Source of the DNA: JAPOKJ01 sp043767985
GTDB taxonomy: Bacteria; Pseudomonadota; Gammaproteobacteria; Burkholderiales; Burkholderiaceae_E
Reading direction: 5' to 3'
Assembly (NCBI GenBank): GCA_043767985.1
Contig: JAYVKZ010000324.1
Coordinates: forward strand, 1 to 64,000
Length of the DNA stretch: 64,000 nucleotides
Shown: in pieces, positions 9,021-17,003 of the stretch
Numbering within the stretch: the first letter of the stretch is position 1
How the letters are laid out: every line of letters starts with the position of its first letter
Position numbers and translations under genes: made by a program
The notes under the pieces: generated by a model
Seen by the model: the letters and a program-made list of their open reading frames with translations, nothing else
Databases searched by the model: none
What the model was told of the DNA's origin: nothing

Positions 9021-9062
9021 TTGATCAACGTCAAGAGTATTTTTCGCGGTTCGCAAGAGTAT
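9021..9062 (+). promoter_or_regulatory. Upstream region of tctC: Fnr-like box and 9-bp direct repeats
   Basis: TTGATCAACGTCAA (9021-9034) matches the Crp/Fnr-type symmetric box at nine of ten half-site positions. Two copies of CAAGAGTAT lie at 9032-9040 and 9054-9062, 22 bases apart, or two helical turns on the same face. If the box is centred at -41.5, transcription starts near 9069, about 77 bases before tctC. The repeats resemble response-regulator sites, as in TctD-controlled systems. Sites are seen; their binding proteins are inferred. Confidence 0.45.
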
Positions 9063-9145
9063 CCGTTTTGTAAAGATTTTGCGTAAGGCGCCAAGACGCT
9101 CAAGCGAGTCTTGTTGTAATCCTATGAATAATCGGAGACTATACA

Positions 9146-10162
9146 TTGAAACCCAACCTGATTAAATTCGGTCAGGCGCTGGCGCACGCCGCCCTCGCAG
9201 CCCCCCTTCTCGCACTGGGTCTTTCTGCCCAAGCCGCTTGGGAACCGGCCAAACCCGTCGAGTTCGTTGTGCCCGCCGGCACCGGTGGCGGTGCCGACCA
9301 AATGGCCCGCCTCATCCAAGGCATTATCGTCAAGCATAAGCTGATGAAAGAATCAATTGTGGTGGTCAATAAGTCCGGCGGGGCCGGGGCCGAAGGCTTT
9401 TTGGACGTGAAGAATCACAAGGGTGAGCCGCACAAAATCATCATCACGCTGTCGAATCTGTTTACGACCCCTTTAGCGACTGGCGTTCCTTTTAACTGGA
9501 AGGAAATGACGCCCGTCTCCATGATGGCGCTAGACCAGTTCGTGCTTTGGGTGAATGCTGATACACCTTATAAGACAGCCAAGGACTTTATTGCCGCGAC
9601 CAAGGCAGCAGGTCCTCTCAAGATGAAGATGGGCGGCACGGGCTCTAAGCAAGAAGATCAAATCTTGACGGTGGGCTTGGAGAAAGCAACCGGCACCAAG
9701 TTCATCTACATCCCCTACAAAGGCGGCGGTGAAGTGGCCGTGCAATTAGTGGGTGGTCATATCAATGCGACGGTGAACAACCCCATCGAGGCGGTTGCTC
9801 AGTGGCGCGCCGGTAAGTTACGAGCACTTTGCGTGTTTGACGACACCCGTATGCCCTACAAAGAAAAAGTCACCGACACCATGTCATGGTATGACGTGCC
9901 CACTTGTAAAGAAGCGGGCGTGCCTACCGACTATGTGATGTTGCGCGGCATCTTTATGGCTCCAGGCGTGACGCCTGATCAGCTTGCCTACTATGTGGAG
10001 TTGCTCAAGAAAGTAAGAGCTACCCCGGAGTGGAAAGACTTCATGGAGAAGGGCGCGTTCAACACGACCACCATGTCTGGCCCCGAATTTACTAAGTGGC
10101 TCACCGAGAACGAAGCCTTGCACCGTCAGTTGATGAGCGAAGCTGGCTTCCTGGCCAAGTAA
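9146..10162 (+). CDS. tctC: TTT transporter solute-binding protein TctC
   Basis: 338-residue periplasmic receptor of a tripartite tricarboxylate transporter. The signal peptide covers residues 1-31 (LAHAALAAPLLALGLSAQA), then the mature start AWEPAKPVEFVVPAG. Bug motifs are VPAGTGGGADQMARL and FIYIPYKGGGEVAVQ. The start is a TTG at 9146 with GGAG 8 bases upstream; the nearby ATG at 9123 is out of frame. It is directly followed by tctB and tctA, so this is the one Bug protein in the window with its own permease. The ligand is not readable; the upstream FAH and PanE genes hint at an oxo-acid or dicarboxylate. Confidence 0.92.
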   Translation: MKPNLIKFGQALAHAALAAPLLALGLSAQAAWEPAKPVEFVVPAGTGGGADQMARLIQGIIVKHKLMKESIVVVNKSGGAGAEGFLDVKNHKGEPHKIIITLSNLFTTPLATGVPFNWKEMTPVSMMALDQFVLWVNADTPYKTAKDFIAATKAAGPLKMKMGGTGSKQEDQILTVGLEKATGTKFIYIPYKGGGEVAVQLVGGHINATVNNPIEAVAQWRAGKLRALCVFDDTRMPYKEKVTDTMSWYDVPTCKEAGVPTDYVMLRGIFMAPGVTPDQLAYYVELLKKVRATPEWKDFMEKGAFNTTTMSGPEFTKWLTENEALHRQLMSEAGFLAK

Positions 10163-10168
10163 GTCTCT

Positions 10169-10205
10169 AAATCCCCGCCTTGTTCATCAAGAGCGGGGAT
10201 TTTTT
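10169..10205 (+). terminator. Terminator-like hairpin between tctC and tctB
   Basis: AAATCCCCGC (10169-10178) pairs perfectly with GCGGGGATTT (10193-10202). CTTG and CAAG extend the stem inside, leaving a 5-base loop and one unpaired A. The run of T to 10205 completes an intrinsic-terminator shape. Being inside an operon, it probably gives partial termination or 3' protection so that tctC is made in excess over the permease genes. Confidence 0.7.
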
Positions 10206-10234
10206 CTAATACCTACTCAAAGAGTACTGGCTAA

Positions 10235-10768
10235 ATGACCGATACCCAAACCAACGACGATGTCGCCGAGCACGACAGTCCGACCGTTGCAAAGAACAAC
10301 ACTGTGGACGCTGTCGTCGCGGCCATCATTTTCCTCCTTGGCGTCGTGGTGGTCGTGGAAGCTCGCCGCCTCGGCTCCTCTTGGGGTACAGATGGCCCAG
10401 GCGCTGGCTATTTTCCTTTCTATATCGGGCTAATCCTTTGTATTTCGGCCTTAGGTATTTTTTACCAGGCTATTTTCAGTAAAAACAAAGACACCGACAA
10501 CTTTGTCAACAAGCTGCAATTAGGCCGTGTGTGGTCCGTGCTTTGGCCTGCCGCGCTCTACATTGTTGGTATTCAATTTGTCGGCATCTATGTCGCTTCA
10601 GCCGTCTACATTGCACTCTTCATGGTGATCTTGGGTAAGTACCCGCCGGTAAAGAGTGTCATCCTTGGCGTGATCATCGCCGCCGTGTTTTTTATGATGT
10701 TTGAAGTCTGGTTCAAAGTGCCGCTGTTCAAAGGTGCACTGAACCCTCTGGGCTTTCTTGGCTACTAA
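10235..10768 (+). CDS. tctB: TTT transporter small membrane subunit TctB
   Basis: 177-residue inner-membrane protein of the TctB family. A hydrophilic N-terminus (about 1-25) is followed by four hydrophobic segments, near residues 27-43, 65-85, 103-125 and 133-160. The family block GTDGPGAGYFPFYIGL (about 52-67) is clear. It pairs with TctA to form the permease served by TctC. It starts 72 bases after tctC beyond an intra-operon hairpin and ends 39 bases before tctA. Confidence 0.9.
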   Translation: MTDTQTNDDVAEHDSPTVAKNNTVDAVVAAIIFLLGVVVVVEARRLGSSWGTDGPGAGYFPFYIGLILCISALGIFYQAIFSKNKDTDNFVNKLQLGRVWSVLWPAALYIVGIQFVGIYVASAVYIALFMVILGKYPPVKSVILGVIIAAVFFMMFEVWFKVPLFKGALNPLGFLGY

Positions 10769-10807
10769 AAACTGTTATCTCTCGTACTCGCTTCGGAGTT
10801 GAACTAA

Positions 10808-12337
10808 ATGGATGAAATAAGCTCACTGTTACAGGGCTTCGCGGTAGTGCTCACCCCAATGAACATCGGCCTGATGTTTGTGGGAATTATCTTAGGCGTG
10901 TTGATTGGTGTTTTGCCCGGTCTCGGTGGCGCCAATGGCGTGGCCATTTTGCTGCCCCTCACGTTCACGATGTCGCCTACCTCGGCGATTGTGATGCTGT
11001 CCTGCATTTACTGGGGTGCACTCTTTGGCGGGGCGATTACCTCCATCCTGTTCAACATTCCGGGCGAGCCCTGGTCAGTCGCCACTACCTTCGATGGCTA
11101 TCCGCTGGCGCAAAAAGGCAAGGCGGGCCAAGCACTCACCGCAGCCTTTACTTCCTCCTTTGTGGGCGCCTTGGTCGCGGTGATCATGATCACCTTCTTG
11201 GCGCCCCTGGTCGCCAAGTTCGCCCTGAAATTTGGCGCCCCAGAATTCTTTGCCGTATACCTTCTCACCTTTTGTAGTTTCGTCGGTATGGGCAAAGGCT
11301 CGCCCTTCAAAATCTTGGTCGCCATGACCCTCGGCTTCGCCTTAGCAGCCGTCGGTATGGACACCGTCACCGGCCAACTTCGCCTCACCTTTGGTCAGCC
11401 AGAACTGATGCGCGGCTTCGACTTTCTAATCGCGGTGATCGGGCTATTTGGCATTGGTGAGATTCTCGGCTCGATGGAAGAAGGTCTCAAGTTCCAAGGC
11501 AAGAGCGCCAAGATCAACGCCAAAGTGGTCTGGGAAACCTGGAAAGAGCTCCCCAAATATTGGGCCACCTCAGTACGTAGCTCACTGGTTGGTATCTGGA
11601 TGGGTATCACCCCCGGCGGCGCCACTCCAGCCTCCTTTATGAGCTACGGTATTGCCAAGAAAATGTCCAAGAACGGCAATAATTTCGGCAAGGGCGAATT
11701 GGAAGGCGTGATCGCCCCAGAGACAGCAGCGCATGCTGCGGGCACTAGCGCCTTGTTGCCCATGCTTGCCTTAGGTATCCCTGGCTCGCCAACCGCAGCC
11801 GTCCTGTTGGGTGGACTATTGATCTGGGGTCTTCAGCCCGGTCCTTTGCTCTTCGTCGAGCAAAAAGACTTCGTTTGGGGCCTCATCGCCAGTATGTACT
11901 TGGGTAACTTGGTGGGCCTGATTGTCGTGCTCTCCACCGTGCCACTGTTCGCCTCAATCCTACGCATCCCATTCTCAATCATCGCCCCCGTCATCATCGT
12001 TATTTGCGCCATCGGCGCCTACTCCGTCCACAGCGCCATGCTCGATGTCTGGTTCATGCTCGGCTTTGGTGTGATCGGATACGTGTTCAAGAAACTCAAC
12101 TATCCGCTAGCTCCCCTGGTCTTAGCCCTAGTACTAGGTGACAAAGCCGAAGACTCGTTCCGACAAGCCATGCTGGTCTCTCAAGGTGATTTAGGCATCA
12201 TGTGGTCCAACCCCCTGGTCGGCGGCATCACCACCTTGGCGCTCACCATGCTCTTGTGGCCGATCATTTCCAAAACCTGGGAAAAGATAAGTCCTAAGAA
12301 AGTTGATGCCATTCAGGCGCAACGGCCGATTGACTGA
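10808..12337 (+). CDS. tctA: TTT transporter large permease subunit TctA
   Basis: 509-residue polytopic membrane protein, full length for TctA (about 500) with roughly 11-12 hydrophobic segments. Family motifs: IGVLPGLGGANGVAILLPLTF near residue 38, a repeat-like second copy MGITPGGATPASFMSYG near 263, and ALGIPGSPTAAVLLGGL near 320. These glycine/proline loops are the expected substrate path. GGAG lies 10 bases before the ATG. It completes the tctCBA operon and is convergent with the Crp/Fnr gene. Confidence 0.93.
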   Translation: MDEISSLLQGFAVVLTPMNIGLMFVGIILGVLIGVLPGLGGANGVAILLPLTFTMSPTSAIVMLSCIYWGALFGGAITSILFNIPGEPWSVATTFDGYPLAQKGKAGQALTAAFTSSFVGALVAVIMITFLAPLVAKFALKFGAPEFFAVYLLTFCSFVGMGKGSPFKILVAMTLGFALAAVGMDTVTGQLRLTFGQPELMRGFDFLIAVIGLFGIGEILGSMEEGLKFQGKSAKINAKVVWETWKELPKYWATSVRSSLVGIWMGITPGGATPASFMSYGIAKKMSKNGNNFGKGELEGVIAPETAAHAAGTSALLPMLALGIPGSPTAAVLLGGLLIWGLQPGPLLFVEQKDFVWGLIASMYLGNLVGLIVVLSTVPLFASILRIPFSIIAPVIIVICAIGAYSVHSAMLDVWFMLGFGVIGYVFKKLNYPLAPLVLALVLGDKAEDSFRQAMLVSQGDLGIMWSNPLVGGITTLALTMLLWPIISKTWEKISPKKVDAIQAQRPID

Positions 12338-12425
12338 TTGATGGTCGTCAGGGTTACTGGCATTGTTGATCAACGCATTTGAACTCTAGCGACCATGGAC
12401 TGTATAAACCCGCGCGGTGCTGGCG

Positions 12426-12515
12426 GATCAGGTCGGCTGGGCACTCGGCGGACCGGCATGAAGGAGGAGCGAAGCGGGGGACAGCCGCGGAGCCGAGTGC
12501 CCTGTCGGCCCGATC
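12426..12515. repeat. Long imperfect inverted repeat between convergent genes
   Basis: Arms 12426-12449 and 12492-12515 pair at 20 of 24 positions plus two G-T wobbles, including a perfect 11-base core GGGCACTCGGC/GCCGAGTGCCC. The 42-base middle is GC-rich and contains GGAGCGAAGCGGGG, a sequence style seen in REP-like palindromic units. It sits between the ends of tctA and the Crp/Fnr gene and could act as a bidirectional terminator or RNA stabiliser, though it has no T-tract. Confidence 0.6.
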
Positions 12516-12530
12516 AAACTCGGTAGAAAC

Positions 12531-13139
12531 CTAAATCTTCCCGCTCTGCTTCAACCGACTCAAAGTCTCAGCCGATAAGTTCAAGTAAGAGGCTAACTCT
12601 TTCTTAGGCAGCCGCTCAAAGAGTTCAGGGTGCTTGCGCACAAAACGCTTCACCCGCCCTGGCGCATCCAGCAAATGCAAAGTGATGGTATGTGCCATGA
12701 TCTCACTCATCAAGCGCATCACGTCATACTCAAAGGCCTGTTTGACCGTTTCGTGTTTATCAAGAAACTTCACCCAATCCGGTAAAGGCATTTTGGCGAC
12801 TCGCGCTTTGGTCACGCATACAATGCTGTACGGGGTAGGTGTACCCAGGCGCCATGCTGCGTAACTGGTCTCCATGTCGCGCTCATCGGTAAAGCGCAGA
12901 ATCATTTCTTTTGCCTGATCGTTGGAGACGACCCGCTTCAAAATACCATCGAGGATGAAGTACTGCTGCATCTCATGCACACCTTGATGCAAGAGAAACT
13001 CACCTTTTTGACAATCGGCGATATCGAGATGGGATTCGAGCTCGACCGTTTGCTCTTGCGTCAGGCTCTTGAGCAGCGCGTTCTGGCGCAACTGAACTCG
13101 AATAATGTTCTTTTCAGGATGAGCTTGAACTGACGACAT
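12531..13139 (-). CDS. Crp/Fnr family transcriptional regulator
   Basis: 202-residue regulator with an N-terminal cyclic-nucleotide-binding-like beta roll (about 15-120, GEFLLHQGVHEMQQYFILDG) and a C-terminal winged helix (about 140-202; KKELASYLNLSAETLSRL as the recognition helix). The protein ends soon after that helix, slightly short for the family. It lacks the N-terminal Cys cluster of Fnr and has only two Cys (residues 43 and 108), so direct oxygen sensing through an iron-sulfur cluster is unlikely. It is divergent from the PAS gene and next to frc and formate dehydrogenase. A TTGAC-N4-ATCAA box lies 15 bases before its ATG, suggesting autoregulation. Confidence 0.87.
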   Translation of the reverse strand: MSSVQAHPEKNIIRVQLRQNALLKSLTQEQTVELESHLDIADCQKGEFLLHQGVHEMQQYFILDGILKRVVSNDQAKEMILRFTDERDMETSYAAWRLGTPTPYSIVCVTKARVAKMPLPDWVKFLDKHETVKQAFEYDVMRLMSEIMAHTITLHLLDAPGRVKRFVRKHPELFERLPKKELASYLNLSAETLSRLKQSGKI

Positions 13140-13153
13140 GAATACCGCAAAAA

Positions 13154-13167
13154 TTGACTGGGATCAA
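13154..13167. promoter_or_regulatory. Crp/Fnr-type box TTGAC-N4-ATCAA
   Basis: The symmetric 14-base box TTGACTGGGATCAA lies between the Crp/Fnr gene and the PAS gene. The same TTGAC/ATCAA half-sites occur upstream of tctC (read on the minus strand there). Its place close to the regulator start codon and downstream of a possible -10 (ATGATA at 13191-13196, minus-strand TATCAT) would fit autorepression. Confidence 0.5.
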
Positions 13168-13291
13168 TGGTAGAAACTCGACCGGCCCGTATGATAACCC
13201 TACCACATAAATGCCCGAAGCAGACGTTTCTACAATGACCCGGTAGGTCCCGTCTCCTGTCCTTCCATCCCCTCTGTATGCTAGCTTCACC

Positions 13292-13735
13292 ATGGATCTT
13301 CAAAAAATCATTTCCGCTGCCGGTGATGCCATCGTCGTATGCGATGTTACGGGGCTGATTACCCTGTGGAACCCCGCCTCCGAACGTATGTTTGGCCATA
13401 CCGAGGCCCAAGCGCTTGGACAAAGCTTGGACATCATTATCCCAGAGCGCCAAAGGGCTAGACATTGGGACGGATTTAACAAAACGGCGGCCTCGGGCAT
13501 CACAAAGTATGGCGACGCGCTGCTTAAAGTCCCGGCTTTGCACAGCGACGGGCGCACGTTGTCGATCGCCTTCAGCATTTCGCTTTTAAAGGGCGAGGGG
13601 CCAGACGCTGAAAAAGTGGTGGGCATGTTGTCCATTATTCGGGACGAAACCGCCCGGTTTGGCGAAGAAAGATGCTTAAAGAAGCGACTGGCGGAGCTCG
13701 AATCGCAAGTTAGAGGAAATGCTCCTCAAAGTTAA
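13292..13735 (+). CDS. Single-domain PAS sensor protein
   Basis: 147-residue soluble protein consisting of one PAS domain (about residues 3-122) and a short charged, probably coiled-coil tail (about 120-140, EERCLKKRLAELESQV). Typical PAS features are AIVVCDVTGLITLWNPASERMFGH and the C-terminal strands FSISLLKGEG and VGMLSIIRDET. No kinase, cyclase or DNA-binding domain is attached, so any output must come through a partner. PAS domains bind small ligands or haem/flavin. It is divergent from the Crp/Fnr regulator and upstream of frc, so a role in redox or substrate sensing for this locus is plausible but unproven. Confidence 0.8.
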   Translation: MDLQKIISAAGDAIVVCDVTGLITLWNPASERMFGHTEAQALGQSLDIIIPERQRARHWDGFNKTAASGITKYGDALLKVPALHSDGRTLSIAFSISLLKGEGPDAEKVVGMLSIIRDETARFGEERCLKKRLAELESQVRGNAPQS

Positions 13736-13894
13736 CGCCAATGAGAATGCAGTGCTGCAACGCAGCGATTAGAATGACGGTCACATCGACACGCGCAAGC
13801 CTTGGAGCCGTACAGGCCCCAGAAGGCTTGTTTTGCGTGTTCAAGGCCCTGGCTGGCCGACCGACATTCTCTTAACTTCTTGCAGGACATTCTC

Positions 13895-15142
13895 ATGAGC
13901 AAAGCCTTAGACGGAGTCAAAATTCTCGACTTCACCCATGTGCAATCTGGCCCGACCTGTACCCAGCTTTTAGCCTGGTTCGGGGCCGATGTGATCAAAG
14001 TCGAGCGCGCGGGTGAAGGTGACGCGACTCGCGGCCAGCTTCGCGACATCCCCGGTGTCGATAGCTTGTATTTCACCATGCTGAACCATAACAAGCGCTC
14101 GATCACCCTGGACACCAAGAACATGAAAGGTAAAGAAGTTCTAGATCGCCTGATCAAAGAGTGCGATGTGCTGGTCGAGAACTTCGCCCCAGGCGCTCTA
14201 GATCGTATGGGAATTACCTGGGAGCATATTCAAAAGCTTAACCCGCGCATGATCGTGGCGTCGGTCAAAGGCTTTGGCCCTGGCCCTTATGAGGATTGTA
14301 AAGTTTACGAAAACGTGGCTCAGTGCGCGGGTGGCGCCGCGTCCACCACAGGTTTTGACGATGGCCCTCCTTTAGTGACGGGCGCACAAATTGGCGACAG
14401 CGGCACGGGTCTGCATTTGGCGCTCGGTATTGTTGCCGCCCTGTTCCAGCGAGTGAGCACGGATCGCGGCCAAAAGGTTTTGGCCCCTATGCAAGACTCC
14501 GTGTTGAACCTGTGCCGCGTGAAATTGCGCGATCAGCAACGCCTCGATCGCACCGGCACCATGCATGAGTACCCCCAGTACCCAGACGGTGAGTTTGGCG
14601 AGGCGGTGCCCCGAGCTGGTAATGCATCTGGCGGCGGACAACCTGGCTGGATTCTAAAGTGCAAGGGTTGGGAGACTGACCCGAACGCCTACATTTACTT
14701 CATCACGCAGGCCGCCGTGTGGCCAGCGGTTTGTAAGGTGATTGGCGAAGAAGGCTGGATCACCGACGAGGCCTATGCCACGCCAGCCGCGCGCCTACTA
14801 CATCTCAAGCCAATTTTCGCGCGTATTGAAAAATGGACCATGACCAAGACAAAGTTCGAGGCCATGGACATCCTGAATAAATTTGATATTCCTTGTGGTC
14901 CGATTCTCTCCATGAAAGAGATCGCAGAGGAACCTGCCTTACGTGCAACCGGAACCGTGGTCGAAGTTGATCACCCGACCAGAGGCAAGTACTTAACTGT
15001 CGGCAATCCGATCAAGATGTCGGACAGTGCTACCGAAGTGACTCGCTCGCCCCTCCTCGGCGAACACACGGACGAAGTGCTCAAGCAGTTAGGGTATGGC
15101 GAAGATTACATTTCGGAGCTGCGTGCTGAAAAAGTGATCTAA
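13895..15142 (+). CDS. frc: Formyl-CoA:oxalate CoA-transferase (Frc)
   Basis: 415-residue CaiB/BaiF-type class III CoA transferase that moves CoA from formyl-CoA to oxalate. It matches known Frc proteins (416 residues in E. coli) along the whole chain. The blocks LDFTHVQSGPTCTQLLAWFG, ENVAQCAGGAASTTGF and the long block around NLCRVKLRDQQRLD are near-identical to that family as I know it. The catalytic Asp is Asp168 (GDSGTGLH), and the flexible glycine loop GGGGQ-like segment is present as SGGGQPGW. An upstream in-frame ATG at 13802 gives 31 unrelated residues; the ATG at 13895 with AGGA upstream is right. Followed by formate dehydrogenase, which fits oxalate degradation to formate. Confidence 0.93.
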   Translation: MSKALDGVKILDFTHVQSGPTCTQLLAWFGADVIKVERAGEGDATRGQLRDIPGVDSLYFTMLNHNKRSITLDTKNMKGKEVLDRLIKECDVLVENFAPGALDRMGITWEHIQKLNPRMIVASVKGFGPGPYEDCKVYENVAQCAGGAASTTGFDDGPPLVTGAQIGDSGTGLHLALGIVAALFQRVSTDRGQKVLAPMQDSVLNLCRVKLRDQQRLDRTGTMHEYPQYPDGEFGEAVPRAGNASGGGQPGWILKCKGWETDPNAYIYFITQAAVWPAVCKVIGEEGWITDEAYATPAARLLHLKPIFARIEKWTMTKTKFEAMDILNKFDIPCGPILSMKEIAEEPALRATGTVVEVDHPTRGKYLTVGNPIKMSDSATEVTRSPLLGEHTDEVLKQLGYGEDYISELRAEKVI

Positions 15143-15202
15143 AACTTGCGGGCTGATCAAGCGCTTTGATCGACCCCGTGACCGTTAGCATCCCTTAAGT
15201 CA

Positions 15203-15247
15203 GACGTCTCTCCGAAGTAAATTAGAGTTTACGCAAAGTGAGACGTC
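15203..15247 (+). promoter_or_regulatory. Leader inverted repeat next to the formate dehydrogenase start
   Basis: GACGTCTC (15203-15210) and GAGACGTC (15240-15247) form a perfect 8-bp stem whose right arm ends at the base before the ATG and contains the only Shine-Dalgarno-like GAG. Folding would hide the ribosome site. It could instead be a DNA operator. Confidence 0.4.
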
Positions 15248-16945
15248 ATGAACTACCCAGTATTTCCGATTGCGGTTGAGGCCGCAAGTAAAGAGCGGAA
15301 ACGCCAGGCTCCCAAAGGCCGAAGAGTCGACCAAACCGCGCTTGAAGAAGTACAGGCACTGCTGGGCGGTGCCTCACGCCAAGCGGATTTGCTGATCGAG
15401 CATTTGCATAAGATCCAAGACCGCTACACTCACTTATCAGCCGCGCATCTTGCAGCCCTGGCTCAGGAAATGAAGCTGCCCCAAGCCGCCGTGTACGAAG
15501 TGGCGTCTTTCTATCATCACTTCGATATTGTCAAAGAAGGCGAGGCCGCGCCTGCTGCACTCACGGTTCGAGTGTGCGATGGCTTGTCTTGCGAGATGGC
15601 CGGGGCTCAAGAGCTGTTGACAAAGTTGCCCGCGCTCCTTGGTCGCGATGTCCGCGTGATTGCTGCGCCCTGCATTGGTCGCTGCGAGCAAGCACCTGCT
15701 GCCGTGGTCGGGCAGAACCCGGTGCCAAACGCTACAACCGCTTCGATTGCTGAAAAGGTCAAAGCCCAGGCAGGTAAGCACGAGCCTTACGGCTTTCTCG
15801 GTCTCGCAGAGTATCAAGCAACTGGTGGCTATCAACTCCTTGAGGCCTGTCTTAGCGGTCAGCGCGAGGTTGAGGACGTGATCAAGGGCATGGAGGATTC
15901 CGGCCTGCGAGGCCTTGGCGGTGCTGGTTTTCCTGCTGGTCGCAAATGGCGTATTGTTCGCGCCGAGAAAGGTCCTCGTCTCATGGCCGTCAACATTGAC
16001 GAAGGCGAGCCAGGCACGTTTAAAGACCGCTACTATTTGGAACGCGACCCACACCGTTTTTTAGAAGGTATGCTGATCGCTGCATGGGCGGTGGGTATCG
16101 ATAAGGTTTATCTCTATCTGCGCGATGAGTATCACGGCTGCCGCGCTCTTTTAGAAACCGAGTTGGCTCGGCTTTTGGCTTCACCACTTGGCCCTAAGCT
16201 ACCCGAGATTCATTTGCGTCGCGGTGCTGGCGCCTACATCTGCGGTGAAGAATCGGCAATGATCGAGTCGATCGAGGGTAAGCGCGGTATGCCACGTTTA
16301 CGACCGCCCTATGTAGCGCAAGTTGGCTTGTTCGGGCGGCCGACCTTGGAGCACAATTTCGAAACCCTGTATTGGGTGCGCGAGATATTGGAAAAGGGCG
16401 GTGCCTGGTTTACCTCCCAAGGCCGCAATGGACGCAAGGGTTTGCGCTCATTCTCAGTCTCAGGACGAGTGAAAAATCCCGGCGTTAAACTCGCGCCCGC
16501 CGGCATCACGATTCAAGAACTGATTGATGAACATTGCGACGGCATGCTTGAAGGCCATCAGTTTTACGGCTACCTACCAGGCGGAGCCTCGGGCGGTATT
16601 TTGCCCGCCAGCATGAATGCCATTCCCTTGGACTTTGACACCTTGCAGCCTTACGGGTGTTTCATCGGGTCAGCGGCGGTGATCGTGCTGTCCAACCAAG
16701 ATAGCGCCACCGCAGCGGCACGCAACATGATGCGCTTCTTTCAGCATGAGTCCTGTGGTCAGTGCACACCTTGCCGAGTTGGCACCGCCAAGGCCTCCAA
16801 GATCATCGAGTCTCCTAAATGGGATCTGCCCTTGCTCGCCGATCTCTCGCAAGTCATGCGTGATGCCTCCATTTGCGGGCTGGGCCAAGCGGCCCCCAAT
16901 CCGGTGGACTGCGTGATCAAGTACTTCCCTCATGAAGTGGCTTGA
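15248..16945 (+). CDS. NAD-dependent formate dehydrogenase, beta subunit (NuoE-NuoF fusion)
   Basis: 565-residue electron-transfer subunit. Residues about 30-170 are NuoE-like with a 2Fe-2S site (CDGLSCEMAG and PCIGRCEQAP). Residues about 180-565 are NuoF-like: GLGGAGFPAGRKW for NADH/FMN binding, GAGAYICGEESAMIESIEG, and the 4Fe-4S ligands SCGQCTPCRVG plus a later Cys in ASICGLG. It would receive electrons from the alpha subunit and reduce NAD+. Such NuoEF fusions paired with a NuoG-type alpha subunit are known in Methylobacterium-type two-subunit formate dehydrogenases. The alpha gene starts 58 bases downstream. The N-terminal 25 residues are basic and look unrelated to the folded part. Confidence 0.92.
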   Translation: MNYPVFPIAVEAASKERKRQAPKGRRVDQTALEEVQALLGGASRQADLLIEHLHKIQDRYTHLSAAHLAALAQEMKLPQAAVYEVASFYHHFDIVKEGEAAPAALTVRVCDGLSCEMAGAQELLTKLPALLGRDVRVIAAPCIGRCEQAPAAVVGQNPVPNATTASIAEKVKAQAGKHEPYGFLGLAEYQATGGYQLLEACLSGQREVEDVIKGMEDSGLRGLGGAGFPAGRKWRIVRAEKGPRLMAVNIDEGEPGTFKDRYYLERDPHRFLEGMLIAAWAVGIDKVYLYLRDEYHGCRALLETELARLLASPLGPKLPEIHLRRGAGAYICGEESAMIESIEGKRGMPRLRPPYVAQVGLFGRPTLEHNFETLYWVREILEKGGAWFTSQGRNGRKGLRSFSVSGRVKNPGVKLAPAGITIQELIDEHCDGMLEGHQFYGYLPGGASGGILPASMNAIPLDFDTLQPYGCFIGSAAVIVLSNQDSATAAARNMMRFFQHESCGQCTPCRVGTAKASKIIESPKWDLPLLADLSQVMRDASICGLGQAAPNPVDCVIKYFPHEVA

Positions 16946-17003
16946 AGCTTTAAAAGCAACGACCTAAGAATAGACGCCCTCACCAGAAGCGGACCCCAAT
17001 ACT

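Noticed and set aside
12364..12373. GTTGATCAAC after tctA as a further Crp/Fnr box
   Set aside because: The half-sites touch with no four-base spacer and it lies downstream of a gene end, so it is not a plausible activator site.
15155..15171. GATCAA...TTGATC hairpin after frc
   Set aside because: Six to seven pairs without a T-tract; could be a terminator or a chance palindrome, and it does not match the Crp/Fnr box spacing.
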